A DNA stretch of 49,810 nucleotides from a virus. The position numbers and the translations under genes were made by a program. The notes below the pieces were generated by a model, which searched no databases, was not told the DNA's origin, and saw only the letters and a list, made by a program, of their open reading frames with translations. Each line of letters opens with the position of its first letter. The stretch's first letter is position 1. Shown piece by piece: positions 29,101-37,158 of this stretch. The stretch is from IMG/VR virus record IMGVR_UViG_3300048919_000090, positions 1 through 49,810 of that record; one strand, written 5' to 3'.

Positions 29101-31269
29101 ATGAATTATCTATCAATGTGCGACCCTGTTAACGGTTGCGGCAAAACTTACCCTGCTGATTTAAACAAATGCCCACACTGTGGGGTTGACCACGCATTTT
29201 CCAGTCCTGCGCCGGTTGACCCTAAGTGGTGGACTTATGATATCGAAACGTATCCAAATATTTTCACATGTTGCCTGATTCATGTTGCGACAGGTATGGA
29301 ACTGGTCTATGAAATCTCCGACCGTAAGAATGAACAGGAGCAGTTCATACAGACTCTGTTCAACATTGGTCAGAGTAAAGGATGGGGTGTGGGGTTCAAT
29401 AATCAGTCGTTTGACTACCCGGTAATCCACTGGATTGCGCAAAATCCCGGCTGCACCGTACAGGAAATTTACGACAAGGCACAACGTACCATCAGCGCCA
29501 GTAACGGTAACCGCTGGTCTGTCATGGTGTGGGATAACGAACAGATATTCTCCCAGCTTGACCTGTTACTGCTGAACCACTACGACAACAAAGCACGCAT
29601 GACCAGCCTCAAGGCTATTGAAATTGCCATGCAGTCACCGATGGTTAAAGACCTGCCATACCCCGTAGGCATGACGCTTAACGATGAACAGAAAGATAAT
29701 CTGATTGTGTATAATCGTCACGACACACGTGAAACAACAAAGAAAATGATGCGCTGTATGTCAGCTATTGAGTTCCGTGAAGAACTGACACAAACACACG
29801 GGCGCAACTTTATGAACCATAACGACACTAAAATAGGTAAAGACTATTTCGTTATGGAGCTGGAAAAAAATGGCGTCCAGTGTTTCACTACCGTGCCCGG
29901 CCAGCGCAAGTCACCACGTCAGACACCACGTGAAAGCATTGCATTCAGGGATGTTATTTTTCCGTGGATACGCTTTGACCGTCCGGAATTTAATGAGATT
30001 CTGGAAAAGTTCCGCAGCAAGACCATCAGTAAGCGTGAGCTGGATGAGATGGAAAAAGCTGAAGGTAAAAAAGATACTCTGGTTACCAAAGGTGTGTTTA
30101 AAGACCTCAACTGTACCATCGGCGGTTACACTTTCGTATTCGGTGTGGGTGGTATCCACGGGTCTATAGAGTCAACAGTTGTGCAGACAACTGATACACA
30201 TCAGATTGTGGATGTGGATGTATCGTCAATGTATCCCAGCATTGCAATTGTTAACCGCATTTATCCTGAGCACCTCGGTGAAAAGTTTTGCGACATTAAC
30301 AAATACTTCTTCGATGAGCGCCTTCGTGTAGGTAAGAAAACCACAGCCGGTGCAGTGTATAAACTGGCAATGAACGGGGTGTACGGCGACAGTAACAATG
30401 CGTATGGACCATTCTATGACCCTAAATACACAATGACTGTCACGGTGAACGGTCAGCTGATGCTGGCGATGTTGTGTGAATGGTTGTTACGCGTACCGGG
30501 ACTGTCAATAATCCAGAGTAATACCGATGGGGTTACAATGGTATGTCCACGGGGTGAGCTGGAGTCAATGCGTGCCGTATGCAGACAGTGGGAAGTACTG
30601 ACCAAGCTGGAACTGGAAGAAGTGCTGTATCAGCGTATGCCCATCCGGGACGTTAATAATTACATGGCGCTGGATAACAAAGGCAATGTGAAACGTAAAG
30701 GGGCATACGAGTACGAGTATCAGGACCATCAGGACCCTTCTGCAATGATTGTACCAAAAGCAGCAGAAGCCGCACTGATTCGTGGCGAAGACATCCGAAC
30801 CTTTATCACGGCTCATAAAGATAAATTCGACTTCATGTTGCGTGCCAAGGTATCGCGTGCTGACCAGCTTTTAATGCGCTGGCCGGAATGGAACGCAGAG
30901 CAGGTCATGCAGAATACCACGCGCTACTTCATGAGTCGCAGCGGTGGTTACCTCATTAAAAAAATGGCACCCAAAGGCCAGCCCGGAACGTACAAGCGCA
31001 AGAACAGCTTGTCAGACGATTTCTACTATTCTGTACTGCGTGAGATTCAGGGTAAGGGCGGTGAGCGGATGGACGCAGCCGGTGTGCCGTATGATGAGCG
31101 CATTCACAACAAAAAAGGTACCATACACGAAGAGTTCAAAGAGTCCTCACTCTGCGCCGGTCACCGTGTCACAGAGTGTGCAGACGCTAATGACTTTGAC
31201 TGGTCAACACTCAATTACGAGTGGTACATTGCTGAAGCAGAGAAGTTAGTATTACCCCTCCTCAAATAG
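29101..31269 (+). CDS. Family B DNA polymerase with 3'-5' exonuclease
   Basis: 722 residues. An N-terminal zinc finger uses C7, C13, C24 and C27. The exonuclease has Exo I 'YDIETYP' (D47, E49), Exo II 'VGFNNQSFDYPVI' and Exo III 'YNRHDTRETTKK'. The polymerase has motif A 'DVDVSSMYPS' (371-380), motif B 'YKLAMNGVYGDS' (K421, Y428) and motif C 'QSNTDGV' (D476). The fingers between motifs A and B are only about 45 residues, and motif C has N in place of the first Asp. It replicates the phage genome. A DERIH motif near the C-terminus is shared with the 24979 gene. AGAGG precedes the start. Confidence 0.92.
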   Translation: MNYLSMCDPVNGCGKTYPADLNKCPHCGVDHAFSSPAPVDPKWWTYDIETYPNIFTCCLIHVATGMELVYEISDRKNEQEQFIQTLFNIGQSKGWGVGFNNQSFDYPVIHWIAQNPGCTVQEIYDKAQRTISASNGNRWSVMVWDNEQIFSQLDLLLLNHYDNKARMTSLKAIEIAMQSPMVKDLPYPVGMTLNDEQKDNLIVYNRHDTRETTKKMMRCMSAIEFREELTQTHGRNFMNHNDTKIGKDYFVMELEKNGVQCFTTVPGQRKSPRQTPRESIAFRDVIFPWIRFDRPEFNEILEKFRSKTISKRELDEMEKAEGKKDTLVTKGVFKDLNCTIGGYTFVFGVGGIHGSIESTVVQTTDTHQIVDVDVSSMYPSIAIVNRIYPEHLGEKFCDINKYFFDERLRVGKKTTAGAVYKLAMNGVYGDSNNAYGPFYDPKYTMTVTVNGQLMLAMLCEWLLRVPGLSIIQSNTDGVTMVCPRGELESMRAVCRQWEVLTKLELEEVLYQRMPIRDVNNYMALDNKGNVKRKGAYEYEYQDHQDPSAMIVPKAAEAALIRGEDIRTFITAHKDKFDFMLRAKVSRADQLLMRWPEWNAEQVMQNTTRYFMSRSGGYLIKKMAPKGQPGTYKRKNSLSDDFYYSVLREIQGKGGERMDAAGVPYDERIHNKKGTIHEEFKESSLCAGHRVTECADANDFDWSTLNYEWYIAEAEKLVLPLLK

Positions 31270-31287
31270 CCGCCTTGCGCGGCTTTA
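31268..31287 (+). terminator. Terminator after the polymerase gene
   Basis: Stem AGCCGC/GCGGCT (31268-31273, 31279-31284) with TTT at 31284-31286. It starts at the polymerase stop codon. Short U tract, so efficiency is uncertain. Confidence 0.65.
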
Positions 31288-31306
31288 TCTCTAAGATTAC
31301 TCCCAT

Positions 31307-31315
31307 TGCTATAAT
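31307..31315 (+). promoter_or_regulatory. Extended -10 promoter (TGCTATAAT)
   Basis: TGC plus consensus TATAAT at 31310-31315, with no clear -35. It lies between the polymerase terminator and the 31373 gene, which it probably drives. It lacks the early operator dyad. Confidence 0.6.
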
Positions 31316-31372
31316 TGGACTTGTACCCCATGATTAAGTTATTATTAACCATATTAATGGTAATTAAAAATC

Positions 31373-31825
31373 GTGGACAATATCACTGTGAGCGCTGATA
31401 AAATTGAAGCCTTAAGGGAAGACGTCAACGAGTTCCGTCAGGACATGCGGGCCATGTCGCAGGCTGTCCAGCAACTGCTTATCAGCCAGAATGAAAACCG
31501 TTTCACTAAAGAGCATGTTGAGCGTGTGGAAGTTGCTGTGACTACCGGCATTGAGAAAATCACACAGACTATCGCAATGCAGCAGACTCAGTTAAACGAA
31601 ATCAACCGCACGGTATTCCTGCATTCCAAAATCTGGACAGGTATCACCATTGCACTTGGTTTACTTTTTGCGCCAACACTGGGTTTACTGGGGTGGAATA
31701 ATTCTCAGATGGAAGCATTGAAGGAGCGTCAGGTTTCACAGAACGTTCGCCTGACGCTGATTGAACAGAAGCTTGAGCTTGACCCGCGTGAGCGAGACCG
31801 TACTAGTGTTTCTCCGCGCAATTAA
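31373..31825 (+). CDS. Coiled-coil / transmembrane protein (150 aa)
   Basis: Residues 1-85 form a charged coiled coil ('IEALREDVNEFRQDMRAMSQAVQQLL'). A membrane helix 'IWTGITIALGLLFAPTLGLLGW' follows, then a second charged helix. The layout resembles XhlA-like or holin-accessory proteins, but it is not a firm match. The start is GTG 31373, the only start after an in-frame stop apart from GTG 31388; it has no Shine-Dalgarno. An overlapping small frame (ATG 31331 to 31399) might couple translation. It converges on the o-spanin gene with a 23-base overlap. Confidence 0.55.
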   Translation: MDNITVSADKIEALREDVNEFRQDMRAMSQAVQQLLISQNENRFTKEHVERVEVAVTTGIEKITQTIAMQQTQLNEINRTVFLHSKIWTGITIALGLLFAPTLGLLGWNNSQMEALKERQVSQNVRLTLIEQKLELDPRERDRTSVSPRN

Positions 31826-32021
31826 CAGACCACTTCTCATCATGGGCTAACACAGCCCGCTTTGTCTGCATGTTCATTACCTGCACATCCTGCTCGGTCA
31901 GATAAATTGGCTGAACCCAGTTACACGCCGTATCCACAACTACGGGCTTAACGGGTCCATTTGTCGCGCAGCTGCTTATCAACATTACTATCGGAAGCAT
32001 TACTGACAGTCTGGTCAACAT
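31803..32021 (-). CDS. o-spanin (Rz1-like outer membrane lipoprotein)
   Basis: 72 residues from ATG 32021, with AGAGG six bases upstream. A signal peptide with lipobox 'LISSC' (C18) marks an outer-membrane lipoprotein. The tail 'WVQPIYLTEQDVQVMNMQTKRAVLAHDEKW' is typical of Rz1-like spanin subunits in enteric phages. It overlaps the i-spanin gene in another frame by 74 bases. Together they fuse inner and outer membranes in the last step of lysis. Confidence 0.8.
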   Translation of the reverse strand: MLTRLSVMLPIVMLISSCATNGPVKPVVVDTACNWVQPIYLTEQDVQVMNMQTKRAVLAHDEKWSVNCAEKH

Positions 32022-32202
32022 GTGCGGCCTCTTTACTTGTTGTTGTCTGACGCTCTGAGGCAGCTTCAACTGCAGCTACCCGTTCATCACTGGCTTTCTT
32101 CTCAGCTTTTGCTGTGGCTTTACTGTGTCCCAGCATATAAGTGCTGACGCCACCCACAATCACAGCAAGTAACGCCACACCCCATGTCACAAGGTCACTC
32201 AT
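31948..32202 (-). CDS. i-spanin (Rz-like inner membrane subunit)
   Basis: 84 residues from ATG 32202, with GGAG seven bases upstream. The N-terminal membrane helix 'LVTWGVALLAVIVGGVSTYML' is followed by an Ala/Lys/Glu-rich periplasmic coiled coil ('AEKKASDERVAAVEAASERQ'). Shorter than lambda Rz. Identified by the overlap with a lipoprotein gene and position after the holin. Confidence 0.7.
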   Translation of the reverse strand: MSDLVTWGVALLAVIVGGVSTYMLGHSKATAKAEKKASDERVAAVEAASERQTTTSKEAAHVDQTVSNASDSNVDKQLRDKWTR

Positions 32203-32536
32203 CTTTCTTCTCCAGTTCTTTACGTTGCTGGTCAAGTTTAGGCTGACGAATAAACTTTGAAATCACCCCCAGCGCAATCAGTGCGTAACTGATGTACTGT
32301 GCCACGTTAACCGGCAGCAAAGCTTTCAGGTCGGGTGGAAGCATCAGCCACGCCTGCACAAGTGCATCAGGTGCTGATGCGAGATAAACACCCAGCACCG
32401 TACCCGCACCAACCATCCACACTGACCATGTTTTCCACAACAGCTTAGCATGTGAAGCAAACTGTAACCGCGTATACTTCTGCACAATAAACAACACTAC
32501 GACAATCCCCACCACAAAGGCTAAAAAGTAATACAT
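32195..32536 (-). CDS. Holin
   Basis: 113 residues from ATG 32536, with GGAG seven bases upstream; the frame extends upstream to 32623 but without a start signal. Three hydrophobic segments (about 1-19, 41-58, 80-97) and a highly charged C-terminus 'RQPKLDQQRKELEKKDE' fit a class I holin. It lies between the endolysin and spanin genes. It would form the timed inner-membrane holes that release the endolysin. Confidence 0.75.
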   Translation of the reverse strand: MYYFLAFVVGIVVVLFIVQKYTRLQFASHAKLLWKTWSVWMVGAGTVLGVYLASAPDALVQAWLMLPPDLKALLPVNVAQYISYALIALGVISKFIRQPKLDQQRKELEKKDE

Positions 32537-32537
32537 A

Positions 32538-33053
32538 TTAAATCTCCACGCGTTGACCAATCCACCCATTAATCCATTTACGCTGAGACGGGTTGGCCTC
32601 AACGAGTTCGATGTAACGAACACCCTGCAGGCAGTTAAGAGCCTTTACCAGAATAGCCGACGCATTAGAACGTGACGCAAGGTACACGGCAACAGCATTA
32701 CGGGTAGCAGGTCCCATTTTACCATCAACCACCAGACCACTACCCTGCAACGCATTAATCGCACGCTGCAGGAATTTAGTAGCTGTAGCAGGCCCCATGT
32801 TCACACCGGTGTCAAACAGTTCAGTAGCAATCTCAGAAGGGAAGGTGCTGAAACCCGGTTTAACCAGATACTCGCTGCGGTAAATATCTTTAGCGGTCTG
32901 CAACGGAAGGTCACGCATCGGACCCATGTACCCATTAGCACGTGCTGTTGCCACAGTGATGCCGTAGTTAGTCTCCCCGCCCTTATCGGACGGGTCGTTC
33001 ACATAACCACCTTCAGCTTTCACTGTGGAATTAATGATATCGTCCAGTGTCAT
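32538..33053 (-). CDS. Endolysin, GH108 N-acetylmuramidase with peptidoglycan-binding domain
   Basis: 171 residues from ATG 33053, which overlaps the upstream stop as ATGA and follows GGAG; the GTG at 33074 has no ribosome site. The GH108 domain starts 'TLDDIINSTVKAEGGYVNDP' with catalytic Glu14 in the EGGY motif and 'GGETNYGIT'. A PG_binding_3 domain follows ('ELFDTGVNMGPATATKFLQRAINAL...VDGKMGPATRNAV'). No signal peptide, so release depends on the holin. It cleaves the glycan backbone of the host wall. Confidence 0.92.
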   Translation of the reverse strand: MTLDDIINSTVKAEGGYVNDPSDKGGETNYGITVATARANGYMGPMRDLPLQTAKDIYRSEYLVKPGFSTFPSEIATELFDTGVNMGPATATKFLQRAINALQGSGLVVDGKMGPATRNAVAVYLASRSNASAILVKALNCLQGVRYIELVEANPSQRKWINGWIGQRVEI

Positions 33054-33478
33054 GATGTAGGTTTCTCCGGCCACACGATTGCATAAGGGTCAGACGTATC
33101 AATTGCCTGGAGTTTCTTGTAATAAAGCATCCACATGGTAAGAGACGCTTTATCTTCATCACTAATCATGTCCAACAGTAATTGTGTTTGCCACGGACGT
33201 GTATAAGCATCAGCTTCCTGCATCAGAGATTTCTTATTTAAATTGGCCCTCTGAATCAGAGTTGCTTTATCAGGTTCAGGGATGTCCACCCACTTTGGTA
33301 AACCATCTTTACCTGCACCCAATATCTTATCTACAGGTTGCTGAGTAGGATGAAATTCTTTTGCCATTTCATCGCTTATCTCTACCACATCACTAGGCCA
33401 TGTCCCTGCTTTCAGGTATTCGTCATACAGGCTGTCGGAATAAATAGCAGGGTTAGAGGGTGAAAAAAACATAGTCAT
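33050..33478 (-). CDS. Tail fibre assembly chaperone (Caudo_TAP)
   Basis: 142 residues. The C-terminal 'PWQTQLLLDMISDEDKASLTMWMLYYKKLQAIDTSDP' is diagnostic of the Mu gpU / T4 gp38-like tail fibre assembly family. It lies directly behind the fibre gene whose trimerisation it would assist, and its end overlaps the endolysin start. Confidence 0.88.
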   Translation of the reverse strand: MTMFFSPSNPAIYSDSLYDEYLKAGTWPSDVVEISDEMAKEFHPTQQPVDKILGAGKDGLPKWVDIPEPDKATLIQRANLNKKSLMQEADAYTRPWQTQLLLDMISDEDKASLTMWMLYYKKLQAIDTSDPYAIVWPEKPTS

Positions 33479-33480
33479 GA

Positions 33481-34131
33481 TTAAAATCCCGTCGCAATGT
33501 AACCTACAGTTATACCCGAAACGCCGTTACCGTTACTGTTAACCACGTTGATATTGGCCTGTAACCTGTTTGAGGTATTTGCTACTACACTATATGAAGC
33601 GCCTAGTCCCGAATAAATAGCAGGAATGAGAGCAAGACATTGATTTGGAAAAGGGGTGGGGAAACTCTTCGTAAAACCACCTGATGCAGTGGCTCCCGTA
33701 TCCCATTGTACAATAATTCCAGTGGGGAGTTTAAAAGCACCGGTTACACCCAGAGAAAAAGAGCCTGCTGTAGGTAAGGTGGTCCCATCACCGGATGCTG
33801 TATATGTAGCAGCTGTACCCAATCCAAGATTGGTTCTTGCCGTTGACGCCGACTGCAAATCAGCCAGATTATTTGTTTTCTGTAATAAAAGACTGACGAG
33901 AGCATCATAAAGTTGACTGCTGCTACCATCGTCCACATTGCCATTGGGTGTAATTCCTGCCCGATTCAGAATTCTTGCAAAAAAACCATCCCAATCATTC
34001 GCCCAGTCTGCTTCAAGATATGAACCATCTTGTGCAGTAGGTGTTGTGCGGTTTTTAAATGCCCCCTGTGGTCGTGCCGTGGTGGTTGGCAGAAAACGAC
34101 CCGGATATTTGTTGCTTCTGTTTAACGCCAT
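33481..34131 (-). CDS. Tail fibre protein (short)
   Basis: 216 residues. 'NRAGITPNGNVDDGSSSQLYDALVSLL' and 'NLADLQSASTARTNLGLGTAAT' are common tail fibre modules. The C-terminal 100 residues form a Gly/Ser/Asn-rich beta region ending 'GVSGITVGYIATGF', likely the receptor-binding tip. Much shorter than typical fibres, so it may extend the baseplate tip only. It is paired with its chaperone downstream. Confidence 0.8.
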   Translation of the reverse strand: MALNRSNKYPGRFLPTTTARPQGAFKNRTTPTAQDGSYLEADWANDWDGFFARILNRAGITPNGNVDDGSSSQLYDALVSLLLQKTNNLADLQSASTARTNLGLGTAATYTASGDGTTLPTAGSFSLGVTGAFKLPTGIIVQWDTGATASGGFTKSFPTPFPNQCLALIPAIYSGLGASYSVVANTSNRLQANINVVNSNGNGVSGITVGYIATGF

Positions 34132-34136
34132 TTAAT

Positions 34137-34787
34137 CTATTCTCCGGCTATTGTTCCAACGAATTCGGCATATGTGTCACCAAACTGTTCCGTATCATCA
34201 CCCGCCTGAACATAGTCCAGACCCTCAAGGAAACCACCGAATCGCACCCCCTGCGGCTTTGGTACAAGTTGTGCATTCAGTACGGCATATCTTTCCAGTG
34301 GAGATATATTACCATAAAATTCCACGGTGAATGACATGTCTTCACCGTCAGTAATACGTAAAACTTCAGCATTAGGTAAAAGGAAATTCATACCATATAA
34401 AATCGATTCAGTAGTTGCATCTGAATTGTTCTTTATAATCTTTGACTTGATTATCAGACGATACAGGTCGTCGGTCATTTGCTCATCAGAATCAGACGAC
34501 AACGTACTGAACATAGCTGTATCATCGCCGAACTCACCGGGAGAGTTAGCAGGTGAAGCGAATTGCGGCGGTGTCATCGGAACGGGTTGGATGAAGTTAC
34601 GTGGTATAACCACAATACGTCCGAGAATGTCCAGCTGTTCACCTTCAGCTGTATCAATCTCATACATCACGCGTATAGCCTGAGTAGCATCAGCCAGCTG
34701 AGCAGCAAGACTGCGAGTGATATTATACCATGCGACAGCTTTAGGTTTGGTGCGATACTGCGCATAAATCCTGTCAGGTATATTCAT
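34137..34787 (-). CDS. Baseplate protein (DUF2612)
   Basis: 216 residues. DUF2612 features: 'QLADATQAIRVMYEIDTAEGEQLDILGRIV' and 'DDLYRLIIKSKIIKNNSDATTESILYGMNFL'. Located after the gpJ-like gene, as P2 gpI-like proteins usually are. It probably connects baseplate wedge to fibre. Confidence 0.82.
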   Translation of the reverse strand: MNIPDRIYAQYRTKPKAVAWYNITRSLAAQLADATQAIRVMYEIDTAEGEQLDILGRIVVIPRNFIQPVPMTPPQFASPANSPGEFGDDTAMFSTLSSDSDEQMTDDLYRLIIKSKIIKNNSDATTESILYGMNFLLPNAEVLRITDGEDMSFTVEFYGNISPLERYAVLNAQLVPKPQGVRFGGFLEGLDYVQAGDDTEQFGDTYAEFVGTIAGE

Positions 34788-36010
34788 GCGAAACTCACCG
34801 TAATGTTTGAGGTTGTCCAGCGTGAAAGTTGGTTATAATTAATGTTGATGTTAGTAGATGCACCATTCAGTGTCATGGACTGAATATATGAATTACCATA
34901 GGAGCCAATGACTTTGTTGACCGGCGTGAACATCGTGCTGTATGGAACATTTTCACCAATGTCAAACCCATCAATTTTAAACCCTACATCGGCAGGTATC
35001 AGGTCACCAGCTGAGAATTCGATAACAGCCTGCTGAATCAACCCCTGCAGTACTGTTAGAGATGGCAGTGTACCATCATTCTTAATGACCACATTCATGA
35101 TGATATCGACGTAAACAGGACGGCTAAATCTGATTAGTTTTACATTGTCAGGATAGGTCGGAGATGTGACATTCACAGCTACAGGTGTACCAGCCTGATA
35201 AAGCCGCACGCCGGGAGTCTTCTTCAGATAAATAGCCAGCGCAACATTTTCATTTGTACCACCATCAATCACAGGTGCAATACTGTGCGGTGGTAAGCCA
35301 AAGGGATTATCATCGCTTACAGCCGCACTGTTGGTATCATTCTCATAAACTTTCACACGGCGCGTGCCGTCTACCGCGTATAATTCACCCAGCATTGAGT
35401 CAATCTGATTGTTGCCAGGACGCCCCACAGCAGTTGCACGTTTGACGCGTAATGATGAATCAGATTCGATGCCCGTACCCATCGTCGCAGGCGTGGGGTT
35501 ATTGACAGCTGTCAAACCACCCACCGTATCCATAATCCTTGTGATGGTGTTGGCGTCAGCCTGTACAGGACCAACTGTAGCCGCAGTGAGTGAAACAATG
35601 GCTTTACCAGTTGCGTCAAGCGTCCAAGTCTGGTCAAGCGTCCACACTGTGCCAGTAGTTGCTGATTTAAATCTTGTCCCCGCTGGCACAATTGTGGTGA
35701 CCGGAACACCTGTAAGAATAGCCCCTGTAATCGTGGATGCGGTACCTTCACTCCGTGTAGTGCCGGTCAGTGCTGATATAATATCAAGGTCATAACCACT
35801 CGCTTTAGAAGGGTCTTTGGAGTTATAAGCCTGCTGGATTACCTCATCAAGCGCACTAAAGACTTCTGCATCGTGGGCAATTTTCAGACCGTCAGGTGTG
35901 GAAGGGTCAAGGTTCCAGTTCGGGTCAATATTTACATAAAGCTGTTTCTCTTCATCAAACCATTCGTTTTGTGTTTTGAGAAGATAACCTTTAGGTGTGA
36001 GTTCAGCCAT
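34784..36010 (-). CDS. Baseplate J-like wedge protein
   Basis: 408 residues. An N-terminal helical domain leads to 'SKASGYDLDIISALTGTTRSEGTAS' and 'VPAGTRFKSATTGTVWTLDQTWT', the hallmark of gpJ-like proteins. 'SDSSLRVKRATAVGRPGNNQID' and the C-terminal 'IPADVGFKIDGFDIGENVPYSTM' complete the family pattern. It forms baseplate wedges with the gp25-like and DUF2612 proteins. Confidence 0.9.
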   Translation of the reverse strand: MAELTPKGYLLKTQNEWFDEEKQLYVNIDPNWNLDPSTPDGLKIAHDAEVFSALDEVIQQAYNSKDPSKASGYDLDIISALTGTTRSEGTASTITGAILTGVPVTTIVPAGTRFKSATTGTVWTLDQTWTLDATGKAIVSLTAATVGPVQADANTITRIMDTVGGLTAVNNPTPATMGTGIESDSSLRVKRATAVGRPGNNQIDSMLGELYAVDGTRRVKVYENDTNSAAVSDDNPFGLPPHSIAPVIDGGTNENVALAIYLKKTPGVRLYQAGTPVAVNVTSPTYPDNVKLIRFSRPVYVDIIMNVVIKNDGTLPSLTVLQGLIQQAVIEFSAGDLIPADVGFKIDGFDIGENVPYSTMFTPVNKVIGSYGNSYIQSMTLNGASTNININYNQLSRWTTSNITVSFA

Positions 36011-36356
36011 TTGTTTCAGTCACCGTAGCAATTCCATATTGGGTCAGGACACTCGCCGTGACCGTGAGTACCCGCGCATTAACATCCGGGAAATCTAACT
36101 TAAAAGAGGTGAGACGTATAACGCCCGGTGTAGCGGCAATCCGGTTACGCAACACAGCCTCGCGTGCCGACATGTTAACGCCTTTACCGAGTATCTGTTC
36201 AAACCAAGGTGTGCCATCGGTAATGTCACGGAAATACTCACCAAGGAACAACCGAAGACGGGTCCGAATGGTTTGTTCTATTTCCAGTTGAGCGCCAACA
36301 AACATTACACCGCTGGTAACGATATCACCGCTTTCATCAAGTAACCGTACGGTCAT
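36003..36356 (-). CDS. Baseplate wedge protein, gp25-like
   Basis: 117 residues. 'IRTRLRLFLGEYFRDITDGTPWFEQILGKG' is the conserved core of gp25/W-like wedge proteins, followed by 'LRNRIAATPGVIRLTSFKLDF'. It overlaps neighbours on both sides by a few bases, in the usual spike - gp25-like - gpJ order. Confidence 0.82.
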   Translation of the reverse strand: MTVRLLDESGDIVTSGVMFVGAQLEIEQTIRTRLRLFLGEYFRDITDGTPWFEQILGKGVNMSAREAVLRNRIAATPGVIRLTSFKLDFPDVNARVLTVTASVLTQYGIATVTETNG

Positions 36357-37075
36357 GTGCGTGGGGTCCCTGTAATGTTGCCATTCTCATCGTGGCGGTG
36401 TGATTCGTATGGTATACCGGTAGAGCCAGTAAAGCCGCCACCAGCAGGAGCAATGATTTTACCCTGTGGCGTGAACACTACACCGTTAATAACAGCGTTA
36501 CCATTGGCAAGTAACTGAATAGAGCCGGACGCATTAAGCAGGTTAATCAGACCGTCCATACTGATGTTTACACTGGCCTGAGCATTACCCACCGCAACCG
36601 AACCGTCATTCTTAAGCCATGCATACTGACTACCATCTTCATTACGTAACTTAATACCGTTGTTACTGAATGACTTGATGACATTTGGCAAAGAACGAAT
36701 GCCCGGTACAAAAACAGCATCCTGTTGATTGTGAAAGCGTGCGGCAGGGTTATCAGCTGTACCACCTGTTTGCTTCCACGCGTCAATACACCGCTGACTG
36801 AAATGAACAAGCCCTTCACAACCAACATCAATCTGGAACTCGACAGTAAAGCCATCACCCGGAAAAGATACGGGGACATCTACAATGGGAGCAGGCACCC
36901 ATGCAACACCATTGATGTCCACGCGCTGGATACCAATCTGAATCTGAGCGCGTTGTGTCTTCGGGTCGAACGCCAGCACGTGTCCCGGAATGGAGGTGTA
37001 AACAGTTTTCATACTCTCAGCAAATGCGGTACGTTGCACCTGTGAGCCTGACGCTCGTTTAGTGTTGCTGGTCAT
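36353..37075 (-). CDS. Baseplate central spike (Gp138/gpV-like)
   Basis: 240 residues. The N-terminal OB-like domain 'TSIPGHVLAFDPKTQRAQIQIGIQ...VPVSFPGDGFTVEF' matches Gp138-type spikes. A beta-helix-like Asn/Gly/Ser region follows. The end 'GIPYESHRHDENGNITGTP' has the H-x-H of metal-binding spike tips. It would puncture the outer membrane during tail contraction. Upstream on this strand lies the non-coding RNA region. Confidence 0.85.
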   Translation of the reverse strand: MTSNTKRASGSQVQRTAFAESMKTVYTSIPGHVLAFDPKTQRAQIQIGIQRVDINGVAWVPAPIVDVPVSFPGDGFTVEFQIDVGCEGLVHFSQRCIDAWKQTGGTADNPAARFHNQQDAVFVPGIRSLPNVIKSFSNNGIKLRNEDGSQYAWLKNDGSVAVGNAQASVNISMDGLINLLNASGSIQLLANGNAVINGVVFTPQGKIIAPAGGGFTGSTGIPYESHRHDENGNITGTPRT

Positions 37076-37122
37076 AACAACCCCGGAATACTGACAATGG
37101 TGAAATAATACAGGAATGACGG

Positions 37123-37152
37123 TTGACAGTCACGTCAAAAGTGCGATAGGAT
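37123..37152 (+). promoter_or_regulatory. Early-class promoter with overlapping operator (site 9), upstream of the ncRNA
   Basis: TTGACA 37123-37128, 18 bp, TAGGAT 37147-37152. The dyad TGACAGTCACGTCA is at 37124-37137, with one imperfect half. It reads right, away from the spike gene, with no protein gene downstream before the terminator. Confidence 0.7.
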
Positions 37153-37158
37153 TTATCT

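Noticed and set aside
34712-34730. Perfect extended -10 TGGTATAAT on the minus strand within the DUF2612 gene
   Set aside because: It encodes a normal coding stretch (AWYNI), is far from any gene start and has no supporting context.
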